Below, piece by piece: positions 59,742 through 64,000 of a DNA stretch of 64,000 nucleotides. This DNA comes from Vibrio neptunius (lineage in GTDB: Bacteria; Pseudomonadota; Gammaproteobacteria; Enterobacterales; Vibrionaceae). The stretch covers positions 1,302,001 through 1,366,000 of the forward strand of contig CP079859.1 of assembly GCA_019339365.1 (NCBI GenBank). The letters run 5' to 3'. The first letter of the stretch is position 1. Each line of letters opens with the position of its first letter. The notes under the pieces were generated by a model, which saw only the letters and a program-made list of their open reading frames with translations, was not told the DNA's origin and ran no database searches. The translations under genes and the position numbers were made by a program.

Positions 59742-60086
59742 ATGGCTGAGTTAGGTTATTGTCAAATTAGTGATTTGAAGCTGAATCATAGAAGTAAGCG
59801 AGCAATCACAGAAGTGAAAGAGATCATGTCTTCTGGAAATTTGTTGGCGAGTGCGTTATCTGCTACACCATTTTATTATATTTTTGGCACTCCAAGCATG
59901 ACTAAAACTCCCTACTCTATGATGTTAACTATCAGAGAGCATGATTGGGAAATGTTTGGGAAACTAATGGGTTCGGTTCCTGCTATCGTCAAAAGTAGAA
60001 TACATTTTGTTGCTAGCCAAATGTCGTGGGAGACATCTGGTAAAGAAAAAAGGTTTTGGGAGTGTGTCAGTAATGCAGCTATATAA
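59742..60086 (+). CDS. Unknown small protein, candidate T6SS cargo or immunity
   Basis: A 114-residue protein with a strong start (TAGGAG eight bases before ATG). No family recognised. It has a weakly hydrophobic centre (LLASALSATPFYYIFG) and a basic, Trp-containing C-terminal half. AT-rich compared with the flanking effector copies, and it lies in a segment (59683-60516) absent from the intact module, so probably acquired. It overlaps the next gene by 14 bases. Confidence 0.6.
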   Translation: MAELGYCQISDLKLNHRSKRAITEVKEIMSSGNLLASALSATPFYYIFGTPSMTKTPYSMMLTIREHDWEMFGKLMGSVPAIVKSRIHFVASQMSWETSGKEKRFWECVSNAAI

Positions 60087-60504
60087 ATTCGTGGCGTCTA
60101 TCGCGTTATTAACTGGATGTGCAGCTCAAGCAAATACAGAGCAAACCATTACTGATTGGGTTGCGAAAACAGAGAAGTGCCTAGCCTTGTCAGAAGCGAG
60201 CGAAGCAAGTTTTCCTGATAATTCTTGGTTCCAATCTTTGGATGTGGAAAAGAAAAAGGGAGTAACGTTTTATCTTTACCAAGAGAAATTATATGGCTGT
60301 TCAAAGCGAGAATCGGACGCTCTGATGCAGTCTCTGACTCAAAGTGAAAATAAAACGCTAATCAAGTTCTTTGCTGGACTTGGGGCATTCGAAAAGCCAG
60401 ATTCAAAATTTATCGCTGGGGTGGATTCTCAGCAACTTCAGACATTTTCTAATAGTGTAGAGGTGTTTAACCTCAGAAAAGTGGGTAAAGAGTTGAACTT
60501 CTGA
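60073..60504 (+). CDS. Putative lipoprotein, candidate T6SS immunity protein
   Basis: A 143-residue protein with a signal peptide and lipobox LLTGC (Cys about residue 16), then a soluble domain with three further Cys. No family recognised. The ATG at 60073 is chosen because it sits 14 bases inside the preceding gene and starts the signal peptide. A periplasmic lipoprotein beside a PAAR-like module fits an immunity protein against a periplasm- or membrane-acting toxin, but this is inference from context. Confidence 0.65.
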   Translation: MQLYKFVASIALLTGCAAQANTEQTITDWVAKTEKCLALSEASEASFPDNSWFQSLDVEKKKGVTFYLYQEKLYGCSKRESDALMQSLTQSENKTLIKFFAGLGAFEKPDSKFIAGVDSQQLQTFSNSVEVFNLRKVGKELNF

Positions 60505-60516
60505 CACCCTCGAATA

Positions 60517-61028
60517 AGGCAATCCGCAGCGCTACCAGTACGAGTCGACTGGTCGGCGGCAAAGAAAGCGGTCAGTGACAACCTCGAGTCGCTGCTGAGC
60601 AAACTTCAGTCTCGACTGGAATTTCTCCACGACCAAGCCACTAAGCTGCGATACGCCTACTTATCAGATGAAGTGTTTGATAAGCACATCTCCACCATGA
60701 AAGCCTACATCAAAGGCTTACCCGACTTGATGGCGGGCGTGTTCAGCAAAATGGAACTCAGGCCTCCAATCTGTTGAGTCATCTCGACAATGTCGAAGTT
60801 ATCAAGGCCAGTAAGCGTGTTTTGCCACCGAGGGGGAAACCGCGGAAGTCGTTGTTAATACCACACAATCGATCGATGTGGTCGAGCCCTTTATGAGCGA
60901 AGTCGCGGGCAAGATAGCCAATGTGCTCCCCATTTACCCCGTGCGCTCTGGTTATGCCAACTTCTTTGACACCATTATGCCCGCTCAAGCGCCGCCTACC
61001 TTGCCAGACATGGCCAGCGCGTCTGGCC
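60517..61028 (+). pseudogene. internal fragment of a VasX-type T6SS effector, copy 1
   Basis: About 510 bp matching 63112-63620 of the intact effector (DWSAAKKAVSDNLESLLSKL, then AGKIANVLPIYPVR, to PTLPDMASASG). At least two single-base losses break the frame (near 60762 and 60825). No start or ribosome site is present. After 61028 the sequence leaves the effector and reads an unrelated tail. Confidence 0.85.
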
Positions 61029-61127
61029 CAATTGAAACTGAAAAACTTGCATTCATTACTCAAGGTTTTTATGAAAGTTTAAGCTCCAAACAAGAAAGGA
61101 AAAAAAATTCTTGTGGAGATGGTCAAT
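61029..61127 (+). other. unique tail between effector fragment and repeat B
   Basis: About 100 bp that continues in frame from the effector fragment (PIETEKLAFITQGFYESLSS) and then runs into repeat B. It does not match copy 2 and may be the residue of a different C-terminal toxin tip swapped onto the shared N-terminal part. Confidence 0.45.
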
Positions 61128-61541
61128 TCAGCTTTGCTCAAGGGTCTAAGGCGACCCAATGGTCGAGGTTGTTAAATGAAAGAGTGAGGTCATTGCTGCA
61201 TAAGCGAAAGGCTGTGCAACGTGTAGGTTGTGGTCTCATCGTGGTGTGGTGAGTAAAAAATATCATTGGTTTTTATGTAACCATAAATACTGATAAGCCT
61301 TGTTTTTGGTTGGTTGATTTACCCTATTTACCTATTGTGAATTTATCCTAAATTATGTGATCTCCATTCATGGTTGATCAAAATTTGATCAATTTAATTC
61401 AGTTGTTTTTTAAATGCTTTAATTTAATTTGGTGCCATTTATAGGTAATTGACCTATATATGTGTTCCTTTTTTGGTGATTTTATCGGTTAAAGCCAGTT
61501 GTTATGACAGTTTTGGTCCAGAGGGGCTGATGGTAGGTTGA
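61128..61541. repeat. direct repeat B of the T6SS effector island
   Basis: Second copy of the repeat at 58786-59200, roughly 95 percent identical by eye. It ends 36 bp before the DUF6484 start. The two copies in direct orientation 2.3 kb apart could recombine and delete the left module. Confidence 0.88.
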
Positions 61542-61576
61542 GGGTAAGTTCATAACCATCACGGAGAGGCAACAAC

Positions 61577-62026
61577 ATGACTTACTTAAATGACACAAAC
61601 GGAAAACTACTCGCACGCTTTGGTCGTATCCTTGAAGCGGACTCTGAGCATAACAAGGTGAGTGTGGATTTTGACGGTAACCCGATGGGGGTGCCGATTT
61701 GGGCGGCGATAGGTCATGCATTTACCTCCGCCGAGATACATATGGCGATCGATAATCAATTGACATGCAAAATTGAATTTATTGCCAACGACCTCGCTCA
61801 ACCTATCTTGACCGATATCTATTTTTCCCTGTTAGGCGAAGAAACGCTGGTCATTAAAGCCGATAAGATAACCCTAGAAGGAACGGAAAGCCTGACATTA
61901 ATGAGTCAACAGGCGTCGACTCACTACGATGCTCGGTCAGGTCGCATTACGTCGAAAGCAGACTATATCGCTTCAAGAGCAGAAAAGCTGCAAACACTTC
62001 AAGCGCAAAAAATCGACCTTAACTAA
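61577..62026 (+). CDS. DUF6484 family T6SS accessory protein
   Basis: A 149-residue protein with a beta-rich N-terminal half (LLARFGRILEADSEHNKVSV DFDG) and a helical, charged C-terminal half. I match it to the DUF6484 type found next to PAAR-like effectors; confidence in the family name is moderate. It has an AGAGGC site and is 27 bp before the effector, so probably an adaptor or chaperone for loading it. No counterpart is seen in the broken left module. Confidence 0.7.
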   Translation: MTYLNDTNGKLLARFGRILEADSEHNKVSVDFDGNPMGVPIWAAIGHAFTSAEIHMAIDNQLTCKIEFIANDLAQPILTDIYFSLLGEETLVIKADKITLEGTESLTLMSQQASTHYDARSGRITSKADYIASRAEKLQTLQAQKIDLN

Positions 62027-62053
62027 TGTGACCTAATTGTGAGGGAACACAAC

Positions 62054-64000
62054 ATGGCAGTGACGATTAATGCAAATGGGTTAAGTATTGTTCACAAAGG
62101 ATCGGGCGGTGAAGCCAACGCGACACTCCCCGATGTGTGCTTAACGACAGTGGGCTCTGCTGTCGTTCCCGTTCCTTATGGCAATAATGCTAAATCAGAA
62201 GACTTAGTCGATGGCACCACCACGGTCAGCGCGGATGGTGGAAACAGCATAGCGATACAAGGCAGTAAGTTTGCCAAAAGTACCGGCGATGCGGGCGGTG
62301 ATAAAAAAGGCATCGCCTCCGGTACTATCGAGGCGCAAGCGGAGTTCATCACCGCTTCACCGACGGTCTTGATTGAAGGCAAAGGGGTGGCTCGCCTCAG
62401 CGATCAGATGACCATGAACAACGCCAACACCATGTGCCTGGCCGGTGTACAAAACCCAAGTGTGACCGTCGACCCCGATCTCGATATCCCGAACAGTATC
62501 GTAATCAAAGCTCGCTACCCTAATGGACAGCTATTGAAGAATGCGCCGTATACGCTCACCAATCAGAGTGGTCAGCCAATGGCAGACGGCGTATTGAGTG
62601 GCAAAGGCGAGTCATACATCAGAGACTTGAAGTCCGACAACGTGAAAATCACCGTCGAAGAAAGCCAAGATCCTTTTGTCATTAAGCCAATTCGACGCCC
62701 TAACCCACACCATAACCCAGACATTTCACAAGAGGATTTCTTTACACAAGCGATTGGCCGTCATCAGGGGTTCTGGCAAGCCGCGCGAGTCGAAACCAAC
62801 ATGATGCCATGGGGCTGCCTAGGTCATGAGCTGAGCAGTGACCGCTACTTTCACGACATGCTTAAGGTTGAGGCGCGGCTGCACTTTAGCCATCTCCACC
62901 CAGAAAGCCCCTTTGCCTTAGACCATTTCTGTGAGGCGGTGATAGGCAACCTCAACCAGCCACTGCCCCATACCACAGAAACCTTATTGGCTTACTGCAT
63001 GCCACAGGTACTCGAAGAGGGCGAAATACTCTCGGTATTATTACGCCTTGCCCCGTATGAAACCACCGATAGAATGTTGGCGTACATGCGTGCCCGTGGT
63101 CAGGGCAACCCGCAGCGTTACCTGCAAGAGTATGACTGGTCGGCGGCAAAGAAAGCGGTCAGTGACAACCTCGAGTCGCTGCTGAGCAAACTTCAGTCTC
63201 GACTGGAATTTCTCCACGACCAAGCCACTAAGCTGCGATACGCCTACCTATCGGATGAAGTGTTTGACAAGCACATCTCCACCATGAAAGCCTACATCAA
63301 AGGCTTACCCGACTTGATGGCAGGCGTGTTCAGCAAAATGGAGCTCAGAGCCTCCAATCTGCTGAGTCATCTCGACAATGTCGAAGTTATCAAAGCCAGT
63401 AAGAGTGTCTTTGCCACCGAGGGGGAAACGGCGGAAGTCGTTGTCAATACCACACAATCGATCGATGTGGTCGAACCCTTTATGAACGAAGTCGCGGGCA
63501 AGATAGCCAATGTGCTACCCATTTACCCCGTGCGCTATGGCTATGCCAACTTCTTTGACACCATTATGCCCGCTCAAGCGCCGCCTACCTTGCCAGACAT
63601 GGCCAGCGCGTCTGGCCTTAATGACACCGGCGGCTATCTTCTGCGCCTGCTGCGTGAAGGCTGGATTTACATCAAAGAGGAAGGGGGCCAAGCCGATAAC
63701 CAGCAAATTCATATCTTCCGCTACGCGCAAACGGAAACCGCCACTGGCGTGCTGGAAAAGTTTGAGAAATACTACTTCACCAACCAAGAAAACGCCCAAG
63801 ATGGTTTAACGCTCGATACCTCCTCTGGCGCGACCTTTTACCCGTTTGCGTTTGTTACCCATGGCACGCAAAAAATCTCGATCGTTTACTCAGAGCACGA
63901 ATGGGCCGCTGAAATCATCGATAAGATGAACAGCGACCAAGAGTGGCGCACCCAAGCCATGCAGCAAGTCGACATGACCGCCAGCGATGACTTTAGCGAC
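62054..64000 (+). CDS. T6SS effector: PAAR-like (DUF4150) plus VasX-type N-terminal region, cut by window end
   Basis: Open for 649 codons to the window edge. Residues 1-135 form a DUF4150 PAAR-like spike tip (AVTINANGLSIVHKGSGGEA, GTIEAQAEFITASPTVLIEG, NNANTMCLAG). Residues about 140-480 are a linker region rich in helices. From about residue 486 the sequence resembles the N-terminal region of VasX/BTH_I2691-type effectors (LPIYPVRYGYANFFD, then GGYLLRLLREGWIYIKEE). Relatives end in a pore-forming region, which would lie beyond the window. The start follows GAGGGA. Probably tip-loaded on VgrG; no vgrG gene is in this window. Confidence 0.82.
   Translation, partial: MAVTINANGLSIVHKGSGGEANATLPDVCLTTVGSAVVPVPYGNNAKSEDLVDGTTTVSADGGNSIAIQGSKFAKSTGDAGGDKKGIASGTIEAQAEFITASPTVLIEGKGVARLSDQMTMNNANTMCLAGVQNPSVTVDPDLDIPNSIVIKARYPNGQLLKNAPYTLTNQSGQPMADGVLSGKGESYIRDLKSDNVKITVEESQDPFVIKPIRRPNPHHNPDISQEDFFTQAIGRHQGFWQAARVETNMMPWGCLGHELSSDRYFHDMLKVEARLHFSHLHPESPFALDHFCEAVIGNLNQPLPHTTETLLAYCMPQVLEEGEILSVLLRLAPYETTDRMLAYMRARGQGNPQRYLQEYDWSAAKKAVSDNLESLLSKLQSRLEFLHDQATKLRYAYLSDEVFDKHISTMKAYIKGLPDLMAGVFSKMELRASNLLSHLDNVEVIKASKSVFATEGETAEVVVNTTQSIDVVEPFMNEVAGKIANVLPIYPVRYGYANFFDTIMPAQAPPTLPDMASASGLNDTGGYLLRLLREGWIYIKEEGGQADNQQIHIFRYAQTETATGVLEKFEKYYFTNQENAQDGLTLDTSSGATFYPFAFVTHGTQKISIVYSEHEWAAEIIDKMNSDQEWRTQAMQQVDMTASDDFSD

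Noticed and set aside
60779..61063. Minus-strand frame of 94 codons, with a close copy at 63515-63799
   Set aside because: Both are antisense shadows of the duplicated effector sequence and share no start signals.
60878..61252. A 124-codon frame joining an effector fragment to repeat B as a possible gene
   Set aside because: It starts inside the effector domain, has no ribosome site and ends in the non-coding repeat; treated as a relic.

Overview
The window reads as a chromosome segment of a Vibrio species. The grounds are the gene set and order (rnt next to motY, the sodium-type polar-motor gene; rsxABCDGE-nth; a NutA-like 5'-nucleotidase lipoprotein; DUF2066, DUF2069 and DUF2753 genes) and a lateral-flagellar lfg/laf gene set. 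The species cannot be fixed from this stretch alone.

Layout. (1) 1-2280, minus strand: an amplified tRNA array with three tRNA-Met(CAT), seven complete and one cut tRNA-Leu(TAG), five tRNA-Gln(TTG) and six decayed tRNA-Gln-like relics, driven by a stringent-type promoter at 2331-2359. (2) 2546-31000: conserved housekeeping genes. Minus-strand lolB-ispE-prs-pth-ychF diverges from hemA-prfA-prmC-sirB2-sirB1-kdsA. Then come nutA, ybaK, uraA (frameshifted), DUF2066, the block arsC-wrbA-DUF2069, bepA, a TusA-like gene with perM, a dCache chemoreceptor, bcp-gcvR, dapA-bamC, a Na+/H+ antiporter family gene, rnt and motY. (3) 31090-39164, minus strand: rsxABCDGE-nth-gloA and a DUF2753 gene behind a near-ideal Fur box. 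RsxC carries nine near-identical 39-40 residue repeats and rsxD is frameshifted. (4) 39433-58596: the lateral flagellar block. A lytic transglycosylase gene, lfgN, lfgM and lfgA run leftward; lfgB to lfgL plus a flagellin-like gene run rightward; lafB, C, D, E, F, S, T, U run leftward to meet them. Two almost identical sigma-54 promoter motifs sit in front of lfgB and lafB. Lateral flagellin lafA is not next to lafB in this window. (5) 58600-64000: a type VI secretion (T6SS) effector island. Two ~415 bp direct repeats each precede an effector module. The left module is broken (frameshifted PAAR-like gene, two small candidate cargo or immunity genes, an internal effector fragment). The right module is intact: a DUF6484 gene, then a PAAR-like/VasX-type effector still open at the window end.

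How it works together. The first half is translation, isoprenoid, heme, lipopolysaccharide, lysine and outer-membrane metabolism. The Rsx complex is a membrane electron-transfer pump. The lfg/laf genes build and power a swarming flagellum whose stator (LafT/LafU) is separate from the polar sodium motor that MotY serves. The T6SS island supplies spike-tip toxins for contact-dependent competition.

A recurring oddity: six one-base indels in or beside short homopolymer runs break five otherwise well-conserved genes (uraA, rsxD, lfgC, lfgH and lafD, the last carrying two compensating indels). This pattern fits sequencing indels better than real decay, though it could be tested directly.
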